A stretch of 64,000 bases of DNA from the NCBI GenBank assembly GCA_934047225.1, contig OW203983.1, positions 2,356,001 through 2,420,000 of the forward strand, written 5' to 3'. The position numbers were made by a program, and so were the translations under genes. Positions 11,354-22,764 of the stretch are shown piece by piece (positions within the stretch are counted from its first letter, which is position 1; each line of letters begins with the position of its first letter). The notes beneath the pieces are model-generated. The model saw nothing but the letters and a program-made list of their open reading frames with translations. It was not told the origin of the DNA and made no database searches. The stretch comes from Ypsolopha sequella (lineage: Eukaryota; Arthropoda; Insecta; Lepidoptera; Ypsolophidae).

Positions 11354-13155
11354 GGGACACCTGTTTACCCTTGGGATAAATCGCCAAGTGTTTAAAATAT
11401 AGAAATTTATTTGTATCATAGTTTGAAATGTTCAGGTCCCTTTACGCAAAATGAAAAAACAAAACTCTTTTAAGATTAATTTGTTGTCCCTATGTTTGTC
11501 TGTTTGTCCGTTTGTCTAGGCAATTTTTCTGGGTAAAATCAATAAATGCTAATATTTACAGCCCTGTGAAATATACATATTATAACGTTTTTATGGCCTT
11601 TTGTTTAACTTTTTCATACAAATTTTCTCCTTATGAAAATATGGAGATCAACACTTGACATAATATTTTGCATTTGAAAGAAAGCACAGAAAGGAACTGT
11701 AGAAAAAATAATGTAAAAAATATAAAACCATATCTTTCTATTCTAAAGGGATTAATAATTTACTGTTTGTTCAATGTGGCGATAGCTTTGTTTATTTTTT
11801 TTCTTTGTTACAAAGATAACAAATATTTTCATACAAGGTTTTCCTTAAGGGCTATTTCTCCGAATTTGTAACAAAATATTAAGAAATAATTATAACGGTA
11901 AAGTACAACTTTTAGCTAAGACAATTTATTGTTAAAAGTTTGCTATATGCATAAACATATTTTAATGATATTATGGTATCTTCAAAATAATTGGGTTTTC
12001 CATAAGCGTGATATGAGATTATTTAAGAAATTTACGGCTGGTATCACGACGACGGATAAGCCAATTATTTTATTACTATTGTAATATAATTAAAAAAATG
12101 TTAATGCATACAGCAGACTTTTAACTATAAGTTTTCTTAACTAAAAGTTGTATTTTTACTTATTCAAATTGTATTTCTCATCAAGAAGTGCAAGATGACA
12201 AGATATTCAAAATAAGTTAATTGAATTTGTGAAATGGTTTCAGGTCAAAACAGTTTTCCATGAAACGGTAATTGTTTATACTTAGCAAAGTGTGTAAACT
12301 TAGTCATCTTAACATGAACGACGCCTGTATTTCTCTCTTTTTTATTTCCAGTATAGATAAAAATATACAAACTTGTTAAACTTTGCGTAAAAACGAGGCA
12401 ATATTGACGATATCCTGACAGCTATTATCATGGTGTTTTATCAAATTTTGCTTTTTGGGCTGTATAGAAACGTAGTTAGATGTCACTAGAATATACTCAT
12501 GAAAAAAGATATGAAGAAAATAAGCTGTAGACTTCCCATTCGGTTTATACCTATTGTATGAATTTTAAGAAAAATACAGGGGTAAAGGGACCTCTTAAGG
12601 AAAACCTTGTATTAAACTATATGTTATCTTAGTGAAAAATAATTCAAGGAAAAAAATAAACAAAGCTATCGCCACATTGAACAGTAGATAATTAATCCCT
12701 TTAGAATAGAACAACATGGTTTTCATATTTTTTACATTATTTGTTCAACAATTCCTTTCTGTGTTGACTTTTAAATGCAAAATATTATCTCAAGTGTTCA
12801 TCCCTACATTTTCATAGTGAGAAAATTTGTATGAAAAACGTAAAAAAAAAAACGTAAAAACCTAAAACGTAATATAAATAAAAACGTCAAAAGTATGTTT
12901 TTACAGCTCTATAGAGGGCCGTTAGTATTGGTATTTATTAATTTTACCCAGAAAAAATTGTCTAGACAAACGAACAGACAGACAAACATAGGGATAACAA
13001 ATGAATCCTAAAAGAGTTTCATTGTTTTCATTTTGCGTAACAGAACCTGAACATGTACCGACAGGATTATCTACGATCTAATAATTTTGCCATGCACTGT
13101 AAATATTTCAAAATAAATTTCTATATTTTAAATGCTTGGCGATTTATCCCAAGTA
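11354..13155. repeat. Nested large palindrome
   Basis: The left arm (about 11354-11870) pairs with the right arm (about 12590-13155) as diverged inverted copies. Shared blocks include TTGGGATAAATCGCCAAG at the outer ends, the GACAAACATAGGGA region, CTATCGCCACATTGAA and GGTTTTCCTTAAG at the inner ends. A second, inner inverted pair (about 11900-11950 and 12095-12165, with ACAACTTTTAG and TTAAAAGT) lies between. The 67-codon frame at 11668-11871 has no similarity I recognise. The structure can fold into a cruciform over about 1.8 kb. Confidence 0.65.
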
Positions 13156-13960
13156 AGTGTACCTATATAATTTGCAAAAAACTTCACTTATTGGACCTGA
13201 AATGGTGAGCCAATACTAGAGGGTAATTTCACGAAAAGGTCATTGACCTTTGTTACAGATCTCAGTAAGTATAAGTAAATTAATTTGGGTTTCAATAACG
13301 ATCACAAAATTATTCTTTTAGAGTAACATATATTATTTTCCCGCATAAAAGTATGAATTCATTCCAAATTCATTCAGTTTTGTTGTTATGACTATGGCAC
13401 GATGTAGCTAAATCACTCATACGCATATTTTGTTGAGTTTTTAACGGCAGGAATATGATGCTCCTCGAAATATTACTTTATAAAATTAATTTCAATGTGT
13501 TTTGAAGTATTTTTGGGAGATATTTATAGCTTGCAAAAAAGGGCACAGGTTCCACGTCTTACGGGCGCCAACGCTAGGCGTAGACTGACAATATCTTGCT
13601 GCCGCTGACTGCATCAGTGGATTTACGTATTTTTGGAAAAAGGGGGGGCTTTTTTTGACCCGAATAACGTGGTATTTGGAAAATGAATAGATATCATTCA
13701 CACTAATTTTATTAAAAAAAAACCAACAAAATCGCGAAAGCGATACCTGAAACAAAATCGATAAGAAGTGTGCAATAGAGGGTTACTAAAAAATTCATTG
13801 ACAGTACAAATATGAATCGATTAACGTGGTTTGTGGAAAATGAATACCTTAAAGTTCAACCAAAAACATGTATTTTTTTTATGGCTATACGTAACCTAAT
13901 TATTGCAACAAAATCATCCGAAAGCTGACATTTTATTTCTGTTTGTATTTTCGTTCCCCT
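13156..13960. other. Non-coding stretch inside the outer inverted repeat
   Basis: No recognised gene or repeat. The 87-codon minus-strand frame at 13492-13755 contains no known motif. Confidence 0.35.
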
Positions 13961-14162
13961 TAATGTTGGTAGGTAACTAATTAGGAAACAATTAATGATA
14001 CATTTGTTAAATAGGTGCTCCCTACTAACTAAAATGAAAAGGTGCTTCCATACGAACTAAAATAACAGACTTGGCTTTACATAAGATCTCACAACTTTTT
14101 ACGGTGGAAAGATTGCATTGCGAGACTTGACATTTTTGTACATTTTATGTTTTTGATGGGAT
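13961..14162. repeat. Right arm of the long inverted repeat
   Basis: Reverse complement of 9768-9970. It ends at GATGGGAT, the same boundary as the left arm. The flanks differ (AAATGAG on the left, TAACTTT on the right), so no target duplication is visible. Confidence 0.8.
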
Positions 14163-14478
14163 TAACTTTACAGTTAAAGCATTTAAATAGCTTAGCTTGA
14201 AAAAAAAAACCGAGGACTTATGGGGCCTCTCTGTGAAAGTCATAAGTTCTGTTATTGATTTATCTTTTGCTGGTGTCAATTGCGGTTGAGAAGTTTGATT
14301 TATAAATAAAATCTTCTTTTAAGGAACATAACAAAATGTTTCACTCTTTTTTTTGATTTCTTTATTATTCCTATTTTTATTGAATATTATATTACATGTA
14401 TTTGTTTATCTTTAATAAAAATTTTACTGTTATTATAATTAATCAATGAAATTTGTTTTATTTATTTATTTTTATTTA

Positions 14479-14870
14479 TTACCGTATATAGAAATATGTA
14501 TTTATTTTCTTTCCTGGGGCACTGCCCGCTGCTTTACGGATTAATTCATTCATTGTCCTATGTCGGATTAATTCATTTCTTTTGGCAAGTTTTAGCTCAA
14601 CACAATTACTCGCCTTACTACAAGTTCCTACAACTTTCGGTTGATCAGGCCAATCGTTGTTAATAACGTCATTTAGCATTTGGTTTTTACTTTGTGCACG
14701 CTTCGTAACAGCTTCATGCATTCATTTTCTTAAAGCCAGTAGACGTCAACCGAATTCGAGATAATGCGTCTGCGTTATCTTTTCTTTTCCGTACTCTACG
14801 TAGAAGTCATACTCTTCTAATGCTATCCTAAACTTCATAAGCGTACTTGACGGATCTTCCATGTTAAAGA
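14479..14870 (-). pseudogene. Ty3/gypsy pol fragment: RNase H end and linker
   Basis: Reading the minus strand from 14870, the sequence gives LMKFRIALEEYDFYVEYG and, after one frameshift, KDNADALSRIRL: the typical end of a gypsy RNase H domain, the ALSR block before the integrase. The next frame (14479-14721) begins MHEAVTKRAQ and runs 80 codons, matching the position of the RNase H-integrase linker. The RNase H catalytic core and the integrase itself are absent. The 408-bp repeat at 14882 abuts its 5' side. Confidence 0.7.
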
Positions 14871-14881
14871 TTAAGGAGATA

Positions 14882-15289
14882 TGCGAAAAAAATACGGGTG
14901 TTTCTTTTCTGTGTATTTCATGAAATACACGGAAAATTATAATCAGTTTCTGGTATATGCATCTTGACTATATAATCTAAGGATTTGAAATTGGAAAACA
15001 TGATTGGATAAATTTTCCTCGATAGAAATAATTGTTGAAATGAGGTCTTCAAACACACTTTTTCTCCTCGTTTGACGAACAGGAACCATATAGAGAACTC
15101 AAACATATTTTATTAGGTGTGTTTCAACAATATCTAGAGATTTGATATTTGAATTTTTGCTAGCTATTTTAGTTTTTTACAAAAATTATAAAACTAACAT
15201 TTTTCGCTTTCGCCCTGAATCCGCCCCTCTCGCACTGCGCGATTTTTCGGTTGGAGTGACAGTGACAAAAATAAAATTCGCATAGTCCC
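14882..15289. repeat. Dispersed 408-bp repeat with 11-bp flanking direct repeat
   Basis: The block is flanked by TTAAGGAGATA on both sides (14871-14881 and 15290-15300), which looks like a target-site duplication. An inverted second copy lies at about 54669-55083. It contains a perfect 20-bp palindrome at 14911-14930 and, at its other end, a GCACTGCGCGATTTTTCG block. No coding potential is recognised; the minus-strand 62-codon frame at 14918 is not conserved in copy 2. Confidence 0.65.
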
Positions 15290-15299
15290 TTAAGGAGAT

Positions 15300-15724
15300 A
15301 AATTAAAGGTTTATGGTCTGTTTTTATTTTAAATTTCCTCCCATATAAGTAGGGCGTGAAATGTTTGACTGACCTAACTATAGTTAGAAGTTATTTTTCT
15401 ATAGTCGGGTAATTTAATTCTGTCTTATTTAAGCTATTTATTTCATAAAATTGACCTCAAGGAAAATCCTAAAGCATCCGTTTGAAGAATGAATTCATTT
15501 CCTTCTGAAAATTTTGGGTATTGAAGAACGGGCGGTGAGAAAATATGCAATTTTTAATAATTCGAAAGATTTCTGGGTGCTTTTGTTCTATTTCAAATTG
15601 GCATTATTTTTATTTAATTAAGGATGCGTTATTTCTGCGATCTTGGTATGAGTTTTCTATAATATTTCGCAAAGGCTACGAATCGGCTTACTTCATCTGT
15701 TGTGATAGGAACGGGGTAGTTTTT
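15300..15724. other. Non-coding stretch between gypsy fragments
   Basis: The plus-strand frame at 15545-15727 is a shadow of degenerate gypsy sequence on the other strand. Near 15545-15690 the minus-strand reading is compatible with further decayed RT sequence, but I could not support a motif. Confidence 0.35.
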
Positions 15725-15870
15725 TAGTGTACTAATTTTTTCTGGGTCAGGTAAGACACCTTCACCTGACACTACATGACCTAAATAAAGAACTTCCTTA
15801 TTCAAAATGTCACACTTATTAGGATTTAATTTGAGATTAATATCACGTCACCTAGTAAAAACGTCAAAAG
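15725..15870 (-). pseudogene. Ty3/gypsy reverse transcriptase fragment
   Basis: The minus strand reads NLKLNPNKCDILNKEVLYLG, then HVVSGEGVLPDPEKI, then a RFVAFAKYYRKLI-type block. This is the conserved gypsy RT thumb region that follows the catalytic YxDD (LNP.KC, YLGH, G..PDP, F.....YYR). It is in the same orientation as the fragment at 14479-14870, so both probably derive from one deleted element. Stops occur on both sides. Confidence 0.75.
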
Positions 15871-16699
15871 GTTTTTATTGTGATCCTGGAGATTCTTCCC
15901 AAAGATAATTACACGAACATAAATATACGAGCACTTCCGTGACTTCCAGATTAGTGGTCGAAACGTTCGAACCATTAGACAACAGAGGCGGTGAAAAGAT
16001 TATATTAGAAATTGGGTGCCAAATTTGAACAAAGGGCCATTAATGTTGCTGTAACTCGATCAAGTTGGCACAACCACGGAGGGCTCCCACATTTAACATG
16101 TCCAATTCAATGTAATCCAAACAACGAATCCAAAAATAATAATTTTTGTATATTATAGTGTCAGCTGTACATCGGAAAATTATGTCTGTCGAAAATAGTT
16201 TCTTTAAGCTTCTTCTTTGTGGCCAATCGGCCATAGATAAATCAAAGACAAGACCTTGTTCTTACTTTATGGTACGAGAAACTTGGACAACTCATCACTG
16301 GATGAACCTAGCTTAGCTTAATTTTATGTCGTTTATTTATTTCAAAGTTACTAAAGTGAAAAATGTAATATTCGCAAGTTCGGTTTGACTTAATTTTAAG
16401 TAAATAACTAAAATAAATACTAATTAAAAATGCACAGATAACTAGCGCATTCGAATGGCGAGTAGCAAATTTTAAACGGCGTTCGTGATTGCGAACATTG
16501 GCATGCACTTTGTTTCTAACATCAAATAACATTAAAATATAAGTATGTTTTTTTTTTTACTTGTTTTCAATTTTACCGTACGTGATGAACCAACGGCGTC
16601 TGAAAGTCTGAAGAAAATGTCAAATTTAACTTAACACTGGCAAAAAGTGGCGCTTAAAATAGCAGCCTTCGCCAAGAAACAAAAAAAAATTGACTAAGC
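15871..16699. other. Non-coding stretch, nothing recognised
   Basis: Two short minus-strand frames (16040-16234 and 16308-16532) carry no known motif. No repeat partner was seen within the window. Confidence 0.4.
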
Positions 16700-16702
16700 T
16701 TA

Positions 16703-16928
16703 CCCCCGGTTTCTGAAAGGCCAATCAAAGTTAACAGTAGATTAAAAAAACTTTAACCGCAAATAACGGTGAAAATAAAGCATATACGAATTCTGAATAG
16801 TGATGAATCAATAATTAACTTAGTTAATTTTTGATTTCAATGTAAAATTCCCACTTTTTCTAGTTTAATCCGCAGATAATTATTTTTAATCTACTGTTAA
16901 CATTGATTGGCCTTTCAGGAACCGGGGG
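16703..16928. mobile_element. Tourist-type (PIF/Harbinger) MITE with TTA duplication
   Basis: Terminal inverted repeats of about 45 bp (CCCCCGGTTTCTGAAAGGCC at the left end, GGCCTTTCAGGAACCGGGGG at the right) enclose 226 bp. TTA flanks both ends (16700-16702 and 16929-16931), the three-base duplication typical of PIF/Harbinger. It has no coding capacity. Confidence 0.8.
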
Positions 16929-16931
16929 TTA

Positions 16932-18355
16932 ATCTATTTTGTCTATGCTAATACGGATCTCTAGTTGCTGCCGACCGTTCTGAGAAAAGTTGGTCATTTT
17001 GATAATTAGGGATGTTCAGAACTGATCATTTAAAGAATTAGCCTTTTATAGGTTTAGTAGTTTCACGAATTAGACATTTATCGCATTAGCCATTTAGCGA
17101 ATTGGGTGTTTTAGACTGTTAGTCATTTTGCGAATTGGGCATTCTTCGTGTAAGCACTATGCCATGTAAGCTATAAAGAGAGACTTATCACGGATATGTT
17201 TAACGGACTTGTCTTTTATGTATTTAGACCGTACGTTTATAAGTAAATAGTTTTAGACCCCTATTTTTAAGTGAGGTCACTATAGCGTTGTGTGGTTGTA
17301 ACCTTAGGTTTTATAACACGCAAATTTTTGATATGTGCTTAACTATTGATAGAAATAAAGTTTCAATGCAAGTGCTCGTAAAGGCCCACTTTTTATGCAT
17401 CAAAACCGAACAGAAAGTCGATTATTTTGCCCTAGGGCTTTATTATTATTATTTTTTTAATTTATTTACAATGGTTGGCTACCCTGCAGCCTTTCCTGTA
17501 TCCTTTTTTTTCTACTGTTTAACGGCTCTGGATACAGTCCTTTTGAGGCAATTATAATTTAAAGTTCACAAGATTATATTTGTTTTATTTCCTCACACTA
17601 TGCATTGAAAAACGTAGTATGATACACGGGCGTAAGATCATTAATTTACTCGGTTACGTTTAAAACACTCGCTACGCTCGTTTTTTAAATCTTCCTCGTA
17701 ATTTATTCCTTTGCGCCCTTGTAGCATAAACTACTATAATATATATTTTAACAATTGTCGATTTATCCATCGCAAGAAGATACATTGACGTATAGAAATC
17801 TTTTGATTTACTTTTGTTGTGCGTTTCTATACCGCAATTATATAATGTTAATTTTATTTGACATCTCCTACATTACGAGATGAATGACAGCATCCGATAC
17901 TAAGGTACTTTCACATACTTAGGAAAGATTCAAAGTAGCAATGAAACACATAATAACATATTGTTAATTGCTATTTTATTGCATCTATCCAGACTTACGA
18001 GGGCTTTTATATTGGGTAGTACATTATTAATTCCGACATTTTTACAACAGTCCGTTGTAACATCAGCTTTACACAATCATTTAACGACTTCAGCTATTTC
18101 TTCTCGTACTAACCGACTGAATAGAAATAGATGGCCAAACCAGAACAATTCAGAACGAAACCGAGGTCTTAGAAAATGGTCGGTTAATCAGTGCATCTGC
18201 AGTAGTAAAATCAATGGTCCGATAAAACGAATGTGTAAGTTCGCAATAATTTTGGAACGCAACTGGGATGCGGGTCAATAGGTTTGTTATGTAAACTTGT
18301 CAGTGGTTGTTTTACTGTTAATGATAGCTGGATGGGATACAGCTTTGAACTGATA
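16932..18355. other. Non-coding stretch with a modest hairpin
   Basis: A palindromic segment at about 17610-17735 (CGGGCGTAAGATCATTAATT against AATTTATTCCTTTGCGCCC) looks like a MITE, with a CGCTACGCTCG core. The open frames at 17288-17557 and 17961-18281 have no motif I can name. The latter abuts the unknown repeat family that follows. Confidence 0.4.
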
Positions 18356-18359
18356 CCGA

Positions 18360-18890
18360 TTGGGAAACAGTAGCTGTTTATTCCTCGACGAGAAACCTTT
18401 CTTGTTAGAGAATAAGTTTAAGAAGATGGCATACCCTAGCAACTTATTTTATTACCCGTCCAGCACAATAAGTCCTACGGCAAAGACTTTATTTGCTTGT
18501 CATAGAGGCGATTATATGTTGGCTCTTTGGCCTCTTTTTCTTGAACGCGTAATACTAGTGATCGCGCAGCGAAACAACAAATTGGTGTGTTTTTAGCTAA
18601 TACTGAAAAATTTTGTAGAGAAAAAAATATTGAATTTAGGTGATATACCTTCATATTTCTATTACCTATTTTATGAAAAAAAAAATAAAGTTGATCTCTT
18701 AATCGCGTTCTTGAAGCGAACGTTTGATAACCAAAAAAAGAGAGGGTGCAAAACATTTTTTTTTGACAAAAGTATAAATCTTAGTACATTGTTTATACGT
18801 AACATCCCTAGAGAAAAGATTAATAAACCAAATATATTTTTTTCAATACAAGGAGAGTCCGAATTTCTTCAAACGAATCCTAGATAGACT
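18360..18890 (+). repeat. Unknown repeat family with open frames (copy 1)
   Basis: Two successive open frames (18360-18596 and 18630-18887) share blocks with an inverted copy at about 37215-37560: YYPSST, AQRNNKL, IPSYFYY and a KTFFF ending are readable in both. Conservation of the peptide-like blocks suggests a coding region of an undescribed or unrecognised element, but the two copies are also similar at the DNA level, so this is not proof of coding. I do not recognise the family. Confidence 0.4.
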
Positions 18891-19495
18891 GGAGTTGGTC
18901 ATGCTCTAGGCTCAGGTACAGGCTTAAACTGTTTATTAAGCAGGGCCTATTAAGAAGGCATATTATAAAATAAATGATTACTTAGACGATACTAAAGCTT
19001 GGGGTTATGATAGTGATCCTTGTCATAATAGTAGTTAGTATAATGTCCTAAGTTATGTTATGATTCCTCTAGAATTAACGTTAATTAGTTAAGTGACAAT
19101 TGTAAATTTAATTTTCAGACCACTCAATTAAGTCCAAAATTGTTAAAAATATATGTATGGGTGCAGGCGGTGACAGTCAAAAATGATTACGGGTTACTTG
19201 CGTGTACTAGGTTATGGGAATTAAGAACAAATACCTATTATAGTCTGCTAAATTTCCTTATGGAAGGAAGCGTGGAGGAGCGTTTTAAGCGTAAAATAGA
19301 AGCGGAGGCGTTTAGTACTTGAAATATAATAATTTATCTTCATATTAATTAAAAGCCTACAATACCCAACAGTAGGCTGATTGATTAATTTTTACTTAAC
19401 AAAAATAAAATGTTAACAATTTACGATAGTTAGAACTCATTTTTTGCGATGCAATCATTTAATCAACTTTGAAGAAATATAGAAAGAACAACTCG
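18891..19495. other. 3' flank of the zinc-finger gene
   Basis: No gene seen. On the minus strand an ATTAAA at 19456-19461 lies about 35 nt after the zinc-finger stop codon and is the likely polyadenylation signal. Confidence 0.4.
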
Positions 19496-20350
19496 CTATC
19501 CAATTATTATTTGATTATTCTTATTACTGTTTTCGTCGCCTTCATGCGTGCTCGAGACATGTCGGATGAGGTCCTCAGAGGTATGGAAACCTGTATAGCA
19601 GACGCCGCACATAAACCGCTTCGCCACGCCATGACAGTTGTTCACGTGCTTCGCGAGCGCCACCTGTGACGACAGCACCTTGTGGCAATGCGAGCACTTG
19701 GCCTGCACCTCGGAGTGCTTGTACAAAATGTGGCTCTTCAACGCGGCCACAGTACAGAAGTACCTCCCGCAGGGGCCGCAGGTGGTGGCAGCCGGCGGGT
19801 GCACGGTCCCGATGTGGTTCTTCAGTGCACGCTCCGTCCTGAACACGCGACGGCACAGGTCGCACCAGTTCTTGTTGCCTTCCGGATGCTTGTAGTTCAT
19901 GTGCCACCGGAGCGACAGTCGCGAGGTGAAGATCTTGCTACAGACGGGACAGGGTGACTCGGTCCTCGAGCAGGTCGCTCCGTGCTGCTGTAGCTCACCA
20001 GGCGTGGGGAACGTCTTGTAGCAGACGACGCAGCGGTGCTCAAAGCGGTGCATGTAGTTAACGTGCTTTTGCAGGCTCATGAAGGAGGCGTAGCTCTTGT
20101 CGCACGCGTTGCATCGGATGGTCAGCTTCTCGTTGGGGTGCTTCAGTCGCACGTGGCTCGCTAGGGTGCTCTTGCTCTTGTATCGTCTGTGACACTCCGG
20201 ACAGTCGAAGCCGAGCGCAGCTGCACCCACTCCGTCACTCGTCATTATCTCCTGCAGTACCGCAGACGTTGGGCGAACGTGTTCGTCCGCGTCTTCAGAC
20301 CCTAAATGGTCAACGTCCACCTCAACTTGAATCAGTTGAATTTCACTCAT
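19496..20350 (-). CDS. C2H2 zinc-finger protein, eight fingers, single exon
   Basis: A 284-codon uninterrupted frame encodes a compact nuclear DNA-binding protein type. After an acidic N-terminus of about 48 residues, eight zinc fingers follow at roughly residues 50-71, 80-101, 107-127, 134-155, 163-184, 191-212, 219-240 and 248-269. All are C-x2-C...H-x3/4-H except the third, which ends in Cys (C2HC). Linkers are irregular rather than TGEKP, as in many arthropod ZAD-type or poly-finger proteins; no ZAD, BTB or KRAB domain is present. The start follows CAACA, a good insect initiation context, and no splice sites are needed. Its base composition is much GC-richer than the surroundings, as expected for a real gene in an AT-rich region. 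It lies antisense to DIP2. Target genes cannot be deduced; a retrogene origin is possible because it is intronless. Confidence 0.85.
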   Translation of the reverse strand: MSEIQLIQVEVDVDHLGSEDADEHVRPTSAVLQEIMTSDGVGAAALGFDCPECHRRYKSKSTLASHVRLKHPNEKLTIRCNACDKSYASFMSLQKHVNYMHRFEHRCVVCYKTFPTPGELQQHGATCSRTESPCPVCSKIFTSRLSLRWHMNYKHPEGNKNWCDLCRRVFRTERALKNHIGTVHPPAATTCGPCGRYFCTVAALKSHILYKHSEVQAKCSHCHKVLSSQVALAKHVNNCHGVAKRFMCGVCYTGFHTSEDLIRHVSSTHEGDENSNKNNQIIIG

Positions 20351-20914
20351 TGTTGCCCGTAAATCACAATAAAATACAAATAATTAGACTCGTGAAAAAA
20401 GCAGATTTTTTTCGTTTGACACGTCAAAGTGAAAAAAATAAAATTATTTTTAAAATATTTTTTCTTTGTTTTGTTTTTTTTCTGCTTTGAGGCCAGTATG
20501 TGTAGAGTACTGCATATTCGAACTTTTTTGGTTTTATTCATACGCGTTACCCATAGATTACCGAAGTTACTGATTCTCGTATGTTTGGTTTAAATATTCC
20601 GTTACTTTATTTTTCTTTACTGATGTGCGGAATCTTATTATCAGAAGCCAGATAAAATGGCATTGAATTGAAACTATTTCATATTTTGCTTTAAACTTTT
20701 AATAAACTGTAGTTGATTCTAATATGAAAATAAAAGGAAAAATCGTGTAATATCTACTTATAATATATTATTTCCGTTTGATAAAATGTGGTTGTGAAGA
20801 TGTGCTGTTGCGCTTAGTTCTGTCGTTGCGTTTAGTTAATCCTAAATTGCAGTTTTCGACGTAAACAAAGACTTTTGTTTAAATCTTAAGCAATATTTTG
20901 TACTCTTTTCTTTA
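20351..20914. other. 5' flank of the zinc-finger gene
   Basis: AT-rich, presumably including the zinc-finger promoter. I cannot point to a specific core promoter element. Confidence 0.35.
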
Positions 20915-20916
20915 TA

Positions 20917-21179
20917 CAACGTGTAACAGAAAGGTGTAACCATATTTGAAGAGCTTATTCAGTCAATGATATAGACCAACTTTTACTATGGAGCCAACCC
21001 TGAAATCTCAAAAAAGAAATCTGCCCTTCCATACATTTCGGCCGAGCGGCATTGTATTTTTCTATGAAACAATAAAATATTTTTTTCGAGTTAGAGGTTT
21101 TGTTCCATAGTAAAAGTTGTTCTATACTATTGACTGAATAAGCTCTTCAAATATGGTTACACCTTTCTGTTACACGTTG
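20917..21179. mobile_element. MITE family A, copy 1 (Tc1/mariner-type, TA duplication)
   Basis: A 263-bp hairpin element with long termini (CAACGTGTAACAGAAAGGTG at the left, mirrored at the right) is flanked by TA on both sides. Further copies are at 23639-24274 (interrupted) and 63750-63992. The TA target fits non-autonomous Tc1/mariner derivatives. Confidence 0.8.
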
Positions 21180-21254
21180 TATAACTTAACGTATAGTATA
21201 TTTATTTAACAAAATCAAAATAGACGTACAGTCAGGACCATAAATATATATATT

Positions 21255-22199
21255 TGTACATGTTGGATGCCTTTACATACTTATTCTAACTGGTACATAT
21301 GTACGTATACAGAAAGCATACCAGTCTGAGGAAATATTCACAGAGAGTTATAAACGATTTTCATGTTTAGGTAAAAATACCAAACTTCTCGTAACAAAAT
21401 TATTTGGCTTATTAAACATCTGTAATCTGTACTACCTTACTTTATCACACTACCTCTCACTCACTCTCACTGGCAGGGACATTTTTCGGGTTACATAAGC
21501 CCCCTTGATCGGTCTAAAATATCTATACACACTAATGCCTATTTAATCAGATCAACCAGAGGCCATAGATATCTGAGCGATACATGTCCAATAATATGTA
21601 AACAAGGTTATGCCAGAAATATCTAAACATGTCAAAGTGAGGGGTAAGTATATAGAAAGTTCCGCAGATTAACGAATTTTCATCCGTATTCCTAGACAAG
21701 AAGTGCTTTGACAGAAGAGTTTTACTGCGTATAGTACAAGAAGCTTAAAACTATTGTAAACTTCTTGGTATAATACCTAGCTTCTCCGAAAACGTCATAG
21801 ATAAATGAGCGTTTTTCCTTATGTCAAATTTAGTGTTATATAAGATTCCTAGATGGCACTGTCGTATTCTTTAGCAACAGAATCAACGACAAAATTTGCT
21901 CAGATTCCAAACAAACGAAAAAGCACTTTGACATTGATTGCTACGAAACATTTTATCTATGGTGAATGGACAGCGCCATCTAGAGAAAAGCTAAGAACTA
22001 AGAAAAAAAAATCAACCAAATAAACGCTCATTGTAAGGAATCTCATTTTATTTGAGGTTTTATTCAAAATTTAAAAAGAAGTTTAGTTCAGGTTCAGGAT
22101 GATCAAAGTGAACTTCATGGTGCACTTTTGACGGTTTCGAAATGCGTTATAAACTACTGAGTAAAATCGAAACGTGGTAGGTGATTATGGTAAGTACAA
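21255..22199. other. Non-coding stretch, nothing recognised
   Basis: No frame or repeat I could support. A loose inverted similarity (AAATGAGCGTTTTT near 21805 and AAACGCTCATT near 22023) brackets about 230 bp and may be an old MITE. Confidence 0.35.
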
Positions 22200-22337
22200 C
22201 CCGGTCACATTATCTCGAGACCTGGCGTCGATGACGTCACGTCGCGTTGGCGCTCAGATACAGAGCGCGGGGAGGTGAAAGGAGAACGGGGGCGGGTGGT
22301 TCGCATTCCAGCGAGGTCTCGAGATAATGTGACCGGG
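22200..22337. mobile_element. MITE family C, copy 1
   Basis: Near-perfect terminal inverted repeats CCCGGTCACATTATCTCGAG... / ...CTCGAGATAATGTGACCGGG. The GC-rich 138-bp element contains a GATGACGTCACGTCGCGT core. A second copy with the same ends is at 26335-26485. Confidence 0.8.
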
Positions 22338-22764
22338 ATATAGGTTTATATTTTAGCCCCTTTGATTGAAATTAAAGTATAGCTATGGTAATAACAAAAC
22401 TCACTGTTCATGTTTTGAAATTGAACAGTATATATGAACATATTTTTATGTAAGTATTGTACTAAGCTAGGAACGCACATTCTATGCGGATTATTTTCCT
22501 GCTGAAAGTGACAAATCTACTCACGTAAGGTCGAACTTAAATCAGCTACAACTCGATGGCCTAGTGCCAGGCTACTTGGACCTGTTTTTACTTCAAAAAG
22601 CACATTTTTCAAAATAGGGCTTCGATACGAATTTTGTATGATGATCGTTTGATCATAGTCAATATCTGGGCTGGGTTGGGAATAGGATGAGTACGAGATT
22701 ACTTCATATAATGAAGTATAATGACATATAATGACGTCACGAGGTAACGTAGTCCGATCTTTTT

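Noticed and set aside
19575..19957. Several open frames on both strands (19575-19907, 19638-19895, 19682-19957)
   Set aside because: Shadows of the GC-rich zinc-finger gene; the cysteine/histidine pattern is only in the 284-codon frame.
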